Source: Ectothiorhodospiraceae bacterium BW-2 (GTDB lineage Bacteria; Pseudomonadota; Gammaproteobacteria; Thiohalomonadales; Thiohalomonadaceae). Taken from it: a stretch of DNA of 64,000 nucleotides. The DNA is taken from the NCBI GenBank assembly GCA_008375315.1, contig CP032507.1, positions 124,001 through 188,000 of the forward strand, written 5' to 3'. Made by a program: the position numbers and the translations under genes. The notes under the pieces were generated by a model, which searched no databases, was not told where the DNA came from, and worked only from the letters and a program-made list of their open reading frames with translations. How positions within the stretch are numbered: position 1 is the stretch's first letter; each line of letters opens with the position of its first letter. Positions 48,701-57,384 of the stretch are shown here, piece after piece.

Positions 48701-50568
48701 GGCCTTGTTCATCGTTTCGTCAGGCCGCCATCGCTAGCACAGGCTTAGAGTCCGGTTTTACTCGTTTTTGTGCGGGGCGCCGAGGTAGATCAACCTGGTT
48801 AAGCAGGTGTGCAAATAGACTGTCATGCTGTCGCTGAAACAGGCGTTTTGCCGGTGTGTCGTTTCCTGTTGCGTTATGATAGTTGTGTACGATAGTTAGT
48901 GCAGAGAGCCTCTCATCGCTGAGTCGGTGCAAAGGGTGATGCCAAAGCGCTAAGTGGCCATTGCGCCCTTCCACGGTAGAGCTGGAACGCTGGAACAGGT
49001 CAGCGCACTCATTGGCAACGGCTTCAACTTGTACCCTTTCTTGCTCGGGTAATGACATGATGGGGTGTTCGGATTGGCGTAAGGGTTCGAGCAACGCCTG
49101 ACTGGTAGCGGCGATCGGTTGGGCTTTTTCTGCGGTGGTCATTCTCTGAGCTACCCGTTGAAGGTAGAGCGCCGGAATAAGCTGATCATGAATAGCATCT
49201 GTTATCTCCTCGTTGAGATCGAGCTCCTTCAGTCGGGTATTAATCGTCTCAGTCACAAAGCAAAGCGTCTGTTGCATTGCCGGGAGTAGGCGCTCAGCCT
49301 TCTCAATAGAGGCGATCACTTTATCGCCTAAACCATAGCGATAGACTAAAGATTTTAGCCGTTCCATGCGCTGTCGAATTAAGTCGATGCGCTCTTCTGG
49401 CGGTAACCCTGTGCCTTTTTGCAAGTCGACTAAATGGTAGTCTGAACTGATGCCGTTGAGCTCATCTTTGGCTTGCTGATAGTCGCGGGCGATTTGCTCG
49501 AAAGCGCGTTGTTTTTTATCAAGAACGGCTTGAGCATACTCCAGTCTGGGTTGATGGTTAGCGGGTCTGCCGGGGCCTCTCTGCTCAGTCTGTTGCCTCT
49601 CTATCCGGTCTTCCCAAGAGTTGACTCTTGTCTGAGCGCGATTGAGCTCTGCCTGGCATTCGCTATATTTTTGTGAAAAACGCCGAAAAAGTGTTTTGGC
49701 TATTTCGTGGAGTAGGTGAAAAAGATCGGGACTGTGATTGGCCTCGTAATGTTTGGCATGGCTGATGAGGCCTTTGGCTTCATCACTGGTCGATTGAATA
49801 ACCTTCATAGTCAGCTCGTTAATCGACTCATCTACCGCCTTATTCCAGGTATCGGCGCTACGATCTGCTGCATATTGCTCCACAAGGATATAGCCGCTCA
49901 CCGCTTCCATCGCCACTAAGCAAATGTCAGGATGAAAGGTCTCATCTTCGATCAAACTGATAGGCTTTACCGGCGTTTGGCTGCGGTGGGCAACGGCCTG
50001 TTCGCGTTGCTCGGCTCCATAGCTAAGGATTTTCTGTTCAATTGGCTGGGCAACGGCTTGCTGAGCCCCCAGTGAGTTAGCCACAAAAATATCCAGTCCA
50101 CTGAGCTGAATAATTTGCATCACGCCCCGCAGACCATGCGGTTGATAACTCAGCACAAAGTGAAGTGTAATAATCAATCGATGCAGAAACGCAATTCCAT
50201 CCGGGTGCTCAAAAAAGTCAGCCACCACCGGTGAGCAAGGCAGCGACTCTTTGCGCTGACGCCAGTGACGCAGTGTGGTGCGAGGAATGTCCAAGTGCTG
50301 TGCAATGTCGGCTTCACTCAGCTCCTGAGTCATTTGCTCGTATTGCTCTAACAGTTGGGCAATGTCTATACGGCTACGGCGCGGTTTCTGCTTGGGATTT
50401 GCGACCGATTCAGTTACACTTGCTTCTGACATGGCACTTCCTCTTTTGTGGCGATAAATGGTTTTCGTCAACAGATTTTACGCCTCATGAGTGTAGGTGT
50501 CATGTCTCTTGTAAAATCGGGCAAGCTGCCGGTTTGTGGCTGTCCCTGACGAAACGATGAACAAGGCC
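48701..50568 (-). mobile_element. DUF6399-type insertion sequence with 8-bp target duplication
   Basis: 1868 bp bounded by perfect 23-bp inverted repeats beginning GGCCTTGTTCATCGTTTCGT (48701-48723 and complement 50546-50568). CAGTTGCG stands directly outside both ends (48693-48700 and 50569-50576), so the insertion is simple and recent. The transposase stop codon lies within the left inverted repeat. Confidence 0.92.
48720..50432 (-). CDS. DUF6399 transposase-like protein
   Basis: 570 residues. An N-terminal HTH (ADIAQHLDIPRTTLRHWRQR) is followed by a catalytic-like core with LIEDETFHPDICLVAMEAVS (D/E positions) and ending SSSTVEGRNGHLALWHHPLH, the DUF6399 signature with a conserved Glu. 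The start at 50432 is chosen because GAGGAAG lies upstream; a longer frame exists. It is flanked by perfect inverted repeats and a target duplication, which supports transposase function although the family is named only as a DUF. Confidence 0.82.
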   Translation of the reverse strand: MSEASVTESVANPKQKPRRSRIDIAQLLEQYEQMTQELSEADIAQHLDIPRTTLRHWRQRKESLPCSPVVADFFEHPDGIAFLHRLIITLHFVLSYQPHGLRGVMQIIQLSGLDIFVANSLGAQQAVAQPIEQKILSYGAEQREQAVAHRSQTPVKPISLIEDETFHPDICLVAMEAVSGYILVEQYAADRSADTWNKAVDESINELTMKVIQSTSDEAKGLISHAKHYEANHSPDLFHLLHEIAKTLFRRFSQKYSECQAELNRAQTRVNSWEDRIERQQTEQRGPGRPANHQPRLEYAQAVLDKKQRAFEQIARDYQQAKDELNGISSDYHLVDLQKGTGLPPEERIDLIRQRMERLKSLVYRYGLGDKVIASIEKAERLLPAMQQTLCFVTETINTRLKELDLNEEITDAIHDQLIPALYLQRVAQRMTTAEKAQPIAATSQALLEPLRQSEHPIMSLPEQERVQVEAVANECADLFQRSSSTVEGRNGHLALWHHPLHRLSDERLSALTIVHNYHNATGNDTPAKRLFQRQHDSLFAHLLNQVDLPRRPAQKRVKPDSKPVLAMAA

Positions 50569-50637
50569 CAGTTGCGGCAGACTCCCATCCGAACTAAAAT
50601 AATACACATCAAAAGGTGTGTTATACAGGTGAAACCC

Positions 50638-50853
50638 ATGCGAACCAACATTAATCTGGACGACCAACTAGTCAACGAGGCATTTGCCCTAACCAAAATC
50701 AAAACCAAAAAAGAGCTGGTCTATCAGGCACTGAAAGAGTTTGTCGAAAATCGTAAACGGCTTAACCTGCAAGAGCTGAAAGGCAGCGGCGGCATTGCCG
50801 ATGACTACGACTACAAAGCACTACGGGCAGGCATCGAGGTTAGCCTGGGTTAA
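50638..50853 (+). CDS. vapB: VapB-type antitoxin
   Basis: 71 residues. MRTNINLDDQLVNEAFALTK and KELVYQALKEFVENRKR form the ribbon-helix-helix domain common to VapB (type II VapB family with a C-terminal GG-x-x-DDYD tail). An upstream frame extension is IS end sequence and was excluded. It is adjacent to vapC with a 4-bp gap. Confidence 0.88.
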   Translation: MRTNINLDDQLVNEAFALTKIKTKKELVYQALKEFVENRKRLNLQELKGSGGIADDYDYKALRAGIEVSLG

Positions 50854-50857
50854 TTTG

Positions 50858-51286
50858 ATGTATCTGGTCGATACCTCAGTCTGGATTGACTACATCAACG
50901 GCAGAGCGGGTCAGCATGTTGAACGGCTCGATCAACTGCTCGCCAACCCGCTTGCAGTGGGCATTACCCACCTTATCTACCTTGAGATTCTGCAAGGGGC
51001 GAAGGATCAGGCCCATTACGACCGTTTTGAACGCTACCTTTCCGGGCAGCGCTTCTACACCCTGCAAAACGGCGCGGCCAGTTACGCCACCGCCGCAAAA
51101 CACTACCTGCACTGCCGCCAGCGAGGGATAACTATCCGCTCGACCATCGACACCCTCATTGCTCAATGTGCGATAGAGAACCGGCTGATACTGCTGCACC
51201 ACGACCGTGACTTTGTGCAGCTGGCCAAAGTGGTGCCCGGGTTGCAGCAACAGAACTACCTGAATGCGGCAGCTATAGCCGAATAG
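50858..51286 (+). CDS. vapC: VapC-type PIN-domain ribonuclease toxin
   Basis: 142 residues. PIN domain with the acidic metal-binding set: D5 in YLVDTSVWIDY, E in HLIYLEILQGAKD, D in RSTIDTLIAQCA and D in LLHHDRDF. VapC toxins cleave tRNA or rRNA when VapB is degraded. The ATG at 50858 fits the conserved start MYLVDTS. Confidence 0.92.
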   Translation: MYLVDTSVWIDYINGRAGQHVERLDQLLANPLAVGITHLIYLEILQGAKDQAHYDRFERYLSGQRFYTLQNGAASYATAAKHYLHCRQRGITIRSTIDTLIAQCAIENRLILLHHDRDFVQLAKVVPGLQQQNYLNAAAIAE

Positions 51287-51362
51287 TCGTTATCATGCCG
51301 TTGGACACCTTATATTGATTCCCATTTCAACGATTCACTTACATTCACGACGAGGAGAAACC

Positions 51363-51713
51363 ATGCGCCAATACCAACTAACCCTGTTCACTGCGACGCT
51401 GCTGATGCTGCTCGCCCTGCCAATGGCAGCACTGGCCGACAAAGGCATTGTCCGCATCACCACCAGTCCCGGCGATGCCAAAATCTATGTTGATGGCAAA
51501 CGCAAGGGCAGCACACCGAGCCAGGCGGGGCAGAGCTTTGCCATTCAACTCGGCGAGGGCGAATATAAAATTGAAGCGGTAAAGGCGGTCGATGACTACA
51601 ACGAAAAGTATGGCACCAAAGATATCTTTGTGGCAGAGGATACCGTTCAGGCGATTGACCTCGACTTAAAGAGCCGCTTGACTGAGGCCGGTAAAGTACG
51701 CGAAGCCAAGCGC
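51363..51713 (+). pseudogene. PEGA-FGE protein, N-terminal piece (PEGA domain)
   Basis: 117 residues. A Sec signal peptide (QLTLFTATLLMLLALPMAAL, likely cleavage after ALA) is followed by a PEGA domain (GIVRITTSPGDAKIYVDGKR, STPSQAGQSF). The frame is interrupted by the IS3-family copy at 51714. Without the IS and one copy of the GCGC duplication it continues exactly in frame, EAKRLAEQKAHAKN, into the formylglycine-enzyme-like domain at 53603. It would be an exported protein. Confidence 0.85.
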
Positions 51714-51793
51714 CCCTGAGTGTCAAGATACCCTGAGACCACCCCTGATGAGAAATGAATGTAGAATCAGGGGGGCAACAGAGGAGATACACG

Positions 51794-52198
51794 ATGCCCA
51801 AAGATACTACCGTTTTACCCTCCAACGAGGTTACCGACCCCGATGAAGAGAAGCGCTCCTACCGCAAATTTAGTGAGGAAGAGAAGCTTCGGATCCTAGC
51901 AGAAGCAGAGCAGTGCAAGGAGCCGGGTCAGCTAGGCGAGCTGCTGCGCAAAGAGCAGATCTACAGCTCCCATCTGACCAAATGGCGCCGACAACTGCAA
52001 GCACAGGGGCAGGCTGGCCTGAAAGGGAAACAGAGTGGTCGCAAACCGAGCCTAGACAAGCGAGATAAGGAGATAGAGCGTTTAAAGAAGGAAATTCAGC
52101 GTCTTAGCCAACGGTTACAGCAGACCGAAGGGGTGATTGCGCTCCAAAAAAAAGCCTTCAGCTTATTGGAGCAGATGAACACAGAGATAAGCTTATGA
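51794..52198 (+). CDS. IS3-family OrfA, copy 5
   Basis: 134 residues, as the other copies. The A8 run at 52146-52153 lies where both frames are open: a -1 shift there gives ...LQKKSLQLIGADEHRDKLM and joins OrfB in frame. Confidence 0.9.
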   Translation: MPKDTTVLPSNEVTDPDEEKRSYRKFSEEEKLRILAEAEQCKEPGQLGELLRKEQIYSSHLTKWRRQLQAQGQAGLKGKQSGRKPSLDKRDKEIERLKKEIQRLSQRLQQTEGVIALQKKAFSLLEQMNTEISL

Positions 52199-53244
52199 GA
52201 TTAGTTGAAAAAGAGTGCCCCAGTTCGGTGAGCATAAGAGCCGCTTGCGATAGCCTAGCGCTCTCGCGTGCAGGCTACTACCGCCGACAGGCTCCGGTTG
52301 TCTCCCCCCGAGCGAGCCTTCCAAGACCCGTCGCAGCCAATGCGCTGAGTGAGGCAGAGAGGCAAGCCGTTCTGGGGCTTTTGAACAGCGAACGATTCTA
52401 TGACCAACCTCCGGCAGAGATCTATGCTAGCCTGCTGGATGAAGGGAAATATTACTGTTCAATCAGTACGATGTATCGGATCCTTCGTGCTAATCAACAG
52501 ACGGGAGAGCGGCGAGCTCAAAAACCGGCCAAATCACACGCTATCCCCCGATTACGGGCGACCCGCCCGAATGATGTTTGGACATGGGATATCACTAAGC
52601 TTCCCACCACAGAGCAGGGTAACTTCTTGAATCTCTATGTGGTGATGGATCTCTACAGCCGTTTTATTGTGGCTTGGATGGTCTCAAGGAAGGAGAATAG
52701 TGAGCTCTCCAAGCTGTTAATCAGTGACGCAGCGGCTCGCTATCGGGTCGCGCTCAGTGGCTTAACACTGCATCAGGATAGAGGTGTGCCGATGACCGCC
52801 AGAGGCTATCTCGACTTGATGGCCGAACTGGGGATCACCTGCTCCCACAGCCGTCCACGAGTCAGTAACGACAATCCGTTTAGCGAGAGTCAATTTAAAA
52901 CACTCAAGCAACAACCCGATTATCCTCAACGATTGACAGGAGTTGACCATGCCAGAATATGGTTTAGTGACTATGTTGACTGGTACTGTTTCCACCACCA
53001 CCATCGAGGGATTGCGTGGTTCACTCCAGAGCAGGTATTTACCGGTCGTTACAAGGAGGTTAGCGAGCAGCGTGAACAGGCGCTGAAGCAGGCCTATCAG
53101 CAGCATCCGAAACGCTTTATTCATGGTGAGCCCAAGGTTAAGCAACCCCCTACTGAGGTATGGATTAACCCCGCTCTACCGGAGGAGGGGGTGGGGTCGC
53201 TGGAGGTCAACTATCCAACCCTGAATAGAGCGAAGGAGAGATGA
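52195..53244 (+). CDS. IS3-family transposase OrfB, copy 5
   Basis: 349 residues with the DDE triad. It differs from the common product by E127D (RPNDVW). Confidence 0.93.
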   Translation: MRLVEKECPSSVSIRAACDSLALSRAGYYRRQAPVVSPRASLPRPVAANALSEAERQAVLGLLNSERFYDQPPAEIYASLLDEGKYYCSISTMYRILRANQQTGERRAQKPAKSHAIPRLRATRPNDVWTWDITKLPTTEQGNFLNLYVVMDLYSRFIVAWMVSRKENSELSKLLISDAAARYRVALSGLTLHQDRGVPMTARGYLDLMAELGITCSHSRPRVSNDNPFSESQFKTLKQQPDYPQRLTGVDHARIWFSDYVDWYCFHHHHRGIAWFTPEQVFTGRYKEVSEQREQALKQAYQQHPKRFIHGEPKVKQPPTEVWINPALPEEGVGSLEVNYPTLNRAKER

Positions 53245-53309
53245 GTGACGGTGCCGCTAGTGGGTCTATCGTCGATGGCTTTAGCCGGTTGTGGTGGCTG
53301 AATGACAGA

Positions 53310-53376
53310 GCGTTATCCATAGCCCGCCCCCCGGAGACCCCCTTATTATCGTAGGGGGGCGGGCTGTGGGTAACGC
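53310..53376. repeat. Long hairpin in the IS3-family tail
   Basis: GCGTTATCCATAGCCCGCC pairs with GGCGGGCTGTGGGTAACGC across a short loop. It lies 65 bp after orfB and is present in every full copy. A closely related hairpin occurs at 57019-57086 in an unrelated transposon. It may act as a terminator or processing signal, or be an older inserted unit. Confidence 0.75.
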
Positions 53377-53602
53377 GGTGCAGGAGGGAGGTTCCTAGAT
53401 TAGGGGTTGCAGTTCGCCTTGCAGCTCCCCCTTGCTGAAGGGCTTGGCTCTTGCGGCAAAGGGCCATGAGGGTCATGTTCGCTCCTTGTTGCGTCATGAC
53501 TCAACATAGGCGAAATTTGCCGGTGAGGGCAGTGGCAATCACCGGCTAGATTTAGAGCTTTATTTTTTTAACAACTGGTCTCAAATTACTTGACAGCTTC
53601 CG

Positions 53603-54055
53603 GCGCCTTGCCGAGCAGAAAGCGCACGCCAAAAATGCCCTCGCGGATATTGCCAAAAATATAGTGACCATCCCCAAAGGCTGTTTTCAGATGGGTGAAG
53701 GGGCGAAAAGTGATTATGAAAAACCGGCACACCAAGTCTGTGTCGAGAGCTTTAAGTTAAGCAAATATGAAGTCACCCAGGCGCAGTGGCAGGCGGTGAT
53801 GGGTAGTAATCCCAGCAACTTTAGTGGCTGTGCCACCTGTCCGGTGGAAAAAGTCAGTTGGGATGATATTCAGACTTTTCTGCAAAAGCTGAACGGGTTA
53901 ACCAGCAAGCGCTATCGCCTGCCGAGTGAAGCGCAGTGGGAGTACGCCTGTCGTGGTGGCAAAAGCGGCCAAACCTACTGCGGTGGCAACAGTGAAAACA
54001 GCGTGGCGTGGTACGATGGTAATAGCAACGACAAGACCCACCCCGTGGGTGGGGC
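53603..54055 (+). pseudogene. PEGA-FGE protein, FGE/SUMF1-like piece
   Basis: About 151 residues, continuing the gene from 51363. The formylglycine-generating-enzyme/sulfatase-modifying fold is clear: IPKGCFQMGEGAKSDYEKPA, SKYEVTQAQWQAVMGSNPSN and YRLPSEAQWEYACRGG. The conserved C-terminal part (HDMxGNVWEWC-type) is missing because the three-gene transposon begins at 54056, and no remainder is seen beyond it. Confidence 0.85.
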
Positions 54056-54231
54056 TGTAACGACCCACAAAATCAAAGGGCACTACAGCCGAAATGACCC
54101 GCTCTGACAAAGAGGTTCTTTTTCAATTCACTTGCTAGCAGTCTGGGACGGAAAGAAGAAAAACAGAGGGTATCTCCCTGCGGTAAAATGTGACAATTTG
54201 CCGTCATCGCACGCAACCGAAAGGAGTACCC

Positions 54232-54771
54232 ATGTCGCGTATTGTGCCCAATATCACCACTCTTGAGCAACACCATCAGCAACTTCAGGTCAATCCGGAG
54301 CAATATTTTCCGGATTGCTGCCCGCCCTGTGGCAAAACACAACTGTGGAGCCATGGCGTCTATTTTCGCTATCCGGATCGAGGGTTGGAGAGTCAGGGGG
54401 TTTATAACCCTTGCCCAATTCCCCGCTTTTTTTGCCCGGCATGTAAGCGAACCTGCTCCCGTTTACCCGAATGTATTCCGCCCCGACGCTGGTATCTTTG
54501 GATTATCCAGCAACAGATGCTGTTAGCCGTGCTATGTGGCCAGTCATTTAATGCCGTCAGTCAACAATTTTTGCCGTCGCGTCGCACCTTAACCCGCTGG
54601 TGGGGCTGGCTGGACGAGAAGAGTCAGCTGTACCGTTTCAGGCTGGCCACTTTTTTCCCACAGCAGGAGCGCTACAGCCATTTTGAAACTTACTGGCAGC
54701 AAGCGCTGAAGAGTGTAGGGTTGTCAAAATGTATGGCAACCCTCGATAGAACAGGGGTGATTGTCCCGTGA
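54232..54771 (+). CDS. Zinc-ribbon HTH protein (DUF6431-like)
   Basis: 179 residues. CCPPCGKTQLWSHGVYFRYP and FFCPACKRTCSRLPECIPPR supply paired CxxC motifs of a zinc ribbon. SFNAVSQQFLPSRRTLTRWW looks like an HTH. ATG 54232 follows AAGGAG. Proteins of this kind accompany DDE and ExeA-like AAA genes; by analogy with TniQ/TnsD it may choose the target, but that is inference. Confidence 0.7.
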   Translation: MSRIVPNITTLEQHHQQLQVNPEQYFPDCCPPCGKTQLWSHGVYFRYPDRGLESQGVYNPCPIPRFFCPACKRTCSRLPECIPPRRWYLWIIQQQMLLAVLCGQSFNAVSQQFLPSRRTLTRWWGWLDEKSQLYRFRLATFFPQQERYSHFETYWQQALKSVGLSKCMATLDRTGVIVP

Positions 54772-54903
54772 ACTGACAACTTTTTTGCGGGTTAAGATAC
54801 GATAACCTACTGTTATTATTAACCCCACACTGTTTAGCAACTCCCGCTTTTAGATCGTTTGTTATTTAATCCCTCGCTCTTTAATTAACCATTGGAGCAA
54901 CAC

Positions 54904-56211
54904 ATGAATAGCAATGATCCCATCGCCCTGTTTCGCTTTAGCGTGATTGGCAGTTTAATCAGCCAGACACTGCGGCAGGGCGATTTAAAACAAGAGCTGG
55001 AGAAACTGGCGCAGAGAACTTGGGCGATTCCCAATAGTCACCGTACGCAGTTAAGCGCCAAAACCATTGAGGGGTGGTACTATCTCTACCTCAAACAGGG
55101 GCTGGAAGGGCTCGTTCCCAAGCCCAGGCTCGACAAAGGTGCCTCTAAATTATCCCCCTCACTGCAGCAGCAAATCATTTTAGCGAAAAAAGAGAACCTC
55201 AAGCGCTCTGTCCGACAGTTGGTTCGACTGATGGAGGAGCGGGGCGAGGTGCCAAAAGGGTCGCTGTCGCGCTCGACCGTACACCGCTTGCTGCAACAGC
55301 ACGGGCTCTCTGCGGTGCGTGGCGGTGAGTCAGAACCTCAAGAGTATCGCGCCTTTGAGGCGGAGTTTGCCGGTGATATTTGGTACAGTGATGCGATGCA
55401 TGGCCCCAAGGTGATGCATGAGGGTCGCTTGCGCAAAGTCTATCTTATCAGCCTGATGGATGATGCCTCCCGGCTGGTGCCCCATGGCGCTTTCTGTTTA
55501 GGCGAAACGGCTCTGGATGTGGAAGGGGTACTCAAACAGGCGGTATTAAAACGCGGCCTCCCCAAAAAACTGGTCATTGATAACGGAGCGGCCTATCGGG
55601 CTGACTCGCTAAAAGGGATTTGCGCCCGGTTAGGGATAGCTTTAATCCACTGCCGCCCCTACGCCCCGCAAGGAAAAGGCAAACTGGAACGGTGGCACCG
55701 AACCGTCAGAGCCCAATTTCTGTCGGAACTCAGGCTTGAGTCGATGACGCTGCCCCAATTAAACAGCCTCTGGTGGGCTTGGTTGGAGCAGCACTACCAT
55801 ACGGCACAGCACAGTGCTTTAAACGACTCACCCATTCTCCGCTATCAGCGCGATTTAAGTCGGATTCGCCCTTTGGGGGAGAAAGCGACACAACTGGACG
55901 ATATCTTCTACTACCGAGTTGAGCGCAAAGTGCGTAGAGATGGAGCGGTCAGTTATGAGGGGGTGCGTTATGAGGTCGATTATGCCCTCAGTGGTAAAAC
56001 CGTGACGCTGGTAGTCGACCCGCATACTCAAACGGTTAAACGGGTTGTCGATGCCGATGGAAACCCAATCAGTTCAGCCACTTTAGAGGATAAGCTGGCC
56101 AACACCCATCGCCGCCGCCAGCGTAAAAGTGAAGCCGTCGCTGAGAACCACAGTAGCGGCCCCTCACCGGTCGATCTGGCCGCACAACGCCACTACGGAG
56201 GGGAGTCCTAA
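54904..56211 (+). CDS. DDE transposase (TniA/TnsB/IS481-like)
   Basis: 435 residues. N-terminal HTH repeats (SAKTIEGWYYLYLKQGLEGL), then the rve integrase core with catalytic D in IWYSDAMHG, D in KLVIDNGAAYRA and E in GKGKLERWHRTV. A C-terminal beta-barrel region (VSYEGVRYEVDYALSGKTVT) is Mu-transposase-like. ATG 54904 follows GGAG. Its stop overlaps the ATPase start by one base. Confidence 0.9.
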   Translation: MNSNDPIALFRFSVIGSLISQTLRQGDLKQELEKLAQRTWAIPNSHRTQLSAKTIEGWYYLYLKQGLEGLVPKPRLDKGASKLSPSLQQQIILAKKENLKRSVRQLVRLMEERGEVPKGSLSRSTVHRLLQQHGLSAVRGGESEPQEYRAFEAEFAGDIWYSDAMHGPKVMHEGRLRKVYLISLMDDASRLVPHGAFCLGETALDVEGVLKQAVLKRGLPKKLVIDNGAAYRADSLKGICARLGIALIHCRPYAPQGKGKLERWHRTVRAQFLSELRLESMTLPQLNSLWWAWLEQHYHTAQHSALNDSPILRYQRDLSRIRPLGEKATQLDDIFYYRVERKVRRDGAVSYEGVRYEVDYALSGKTVTLVVDPHTQTVKRVVDADGNPISSATLEDKLANTHRRRQRKSEAVAENHSSGPSPVDLAAQRHYGGES

Positions 56212-57008
56212 TGCGTACCTTACATCACTTTGGATTCAAACACTTCCCACTCGATCAGCGTCAAGAAAACTTGTGGCATGATGAGACGCACGAGCGGCTG
56301 AAAAACCGGTTTCAGTGGTTATTGGAGTCTCCCGGAGTCGGACTGTTAACCGGAGAGCCGGGGGTGGGCAAAACCGCTTGGCTACGCCATCTCACCGAAG
56401 GACTGAATCCTCACAGTTATCAGCTTATCTATCTGGCCGAAACCGATTTTGGCCGGGTCGATATCTATCGGGCGCTGGCACTAGAGCTCGGACTGGAGCC
56501 GGCATATCGCCGAGCCCAATTGTGGCGTGATATTAAGCAACGAATTGAAGAGCTCACGACCCATCAGGCGCTGTTACCGATCTGGATTATCGATGAAGCA
56601 CAAAATCTGCCCACTGCTTTTTTTCGCGATTTTCCGGCCTTCATTAACTTTGCCTTTGATTCGAAAGAGCTGTTAACCGTTTGGTTTGTCGGTCACCCCT
56701 ATCTGGCGACTTTGCTGGAGCGACAACCCTATAATGCTTTAAACAGTCGGATCCATGTGCGGTTACAGCTTAAACCGGTGACTGAACGCCAGCTATTCCG
56801 GCAGCTCATTGAACACGCTTTTGAAAGTGCCGGTGCGTCTCAGACCCTGCTCTCCGATTCGGGAATAGAGTTGCTACATCAAGCTTCGGGAGGGATTCCC
56901 CGCCGTGCTGCCCGTTTATTGAAAACCTCGTTAAATCTGGCAGCGGAAAAAGGGATGAATCATCTACCCGATGAGTTAATCCAGGCCGCTATTGAGGAGT
57001 TGCGTTAG
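56211..57008 (+). CDS. AAA ATPase (TniB/TnsC/ExeA-like)
   Basis: 265 residues. Walker A LLTGEPGVGKTAWLRHL near residue 45, Walker B LPIWIIDEAQNLP near 125 and a sensor-2 region GGIPRRAARLLKTSLNLA. The family regulates transposases and target selection. It is coupled to the DDE gene and is the last gene of the element. Confidence 0.9.
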   Translation: MRTLHHFGFKHFPLDQRQENLWHDETHERLKNRFQWLLESPGVGLLTGEPGVGKTAWLRHLTEGLNPHSYQLIYLAETDFGRVDIYRALALELGLEPAYRRAQLWRDIKQRIEELTTHQALLPIWIIDEAQNLPTAFFRDFPAFINFAFDSKELLTVWFVGHPYLATLLERQPYNALNSRIHVRLQLKPVTERQLFRQLIEHAFESAGASQTLLSDSGIELLHQASGGIPRRAARLLKTSLNLAAEKGMNHLPDELIQAAIEELR

Positions 57009-57018
57009 GGGCAATCTA

Positions 57019-57086
57019 GCGTTATCCACAATTCGCTCCTCTGAAGACCCTTATATATCGTAAGGGGAGCGGGTTGTGGGTAACGC
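57019..57086. repeat. Hairpin related to the IS3-family tail hairpin
   Basis: GCGTTATCCACAATTCGCTC...GAGCGGGTTGTGGGTAACGC, 11 bp after the ATPase stop. It aligns along its whole length with the 53310-53376 hairpin, including the loop TATATATCGTA/TATTATCGTA and the trailing GCGG. Confidence 0.78.
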
Positions 57087-57384
57087 GGCCAACCACAAAT
57101 AGAGCGGGACGAGTCTGTGATGGATTTGTCCCGTTTTGTTTTGGGGTGAGGTGTGCTCTGTTTTAGCGTGGGACTTTGCTTCTGTCTCATCTAAAAAAGG
57201 GCGGGACAAATCTCCTTGGAGAGTGTGGGACGGTACAGTTATTCAGTTTAGCGACTATGGTCAATAATTAACCAATAGAAGCGATATTGACCACCCTAAG
57301 GAGAGTGAGTGTTTCGAAAAAAAATTTCATTTTGCCACCATTTCATCTGCAACTAACTTCGTCTCCGCCATTTGATTAAATATA

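Larger units (their letters stand above)
51714..53602 (+). mobile_element. IS3-family element, copy 5
   Basis: 1889 bp, plus orientation, CCCTGAGTGTCAAG to CTTGACAGCTTCCG. GCGC is present on both sides (51710-51713 and 53603-53606), a 4-bp target duplication. It is the only one of the five copies with a clear duplication, so it fixes the ends of the element. Confidence 0.95.
54056..57237 (+). mobile_element. Three-gene transposon (zinc ribbon, DDE, AAA)
   Basis: 3182 bp. The ends TGTAACGACCCAC (54056) and TGTACCGTCCCAC (complement, ending 57237) form an imperfect inverted repeat starting TGTA, reminiscent of Tn7/Tn5053-like elements. Further GGGAC-type units occur inside both ends (near 54150, and several times at 57105-57237), suggesting multiple transposase-binding sites. 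The flanking pentamers GGGGC and GTTAT do not match, so no target duplication is seen. Confidence 0.72.
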
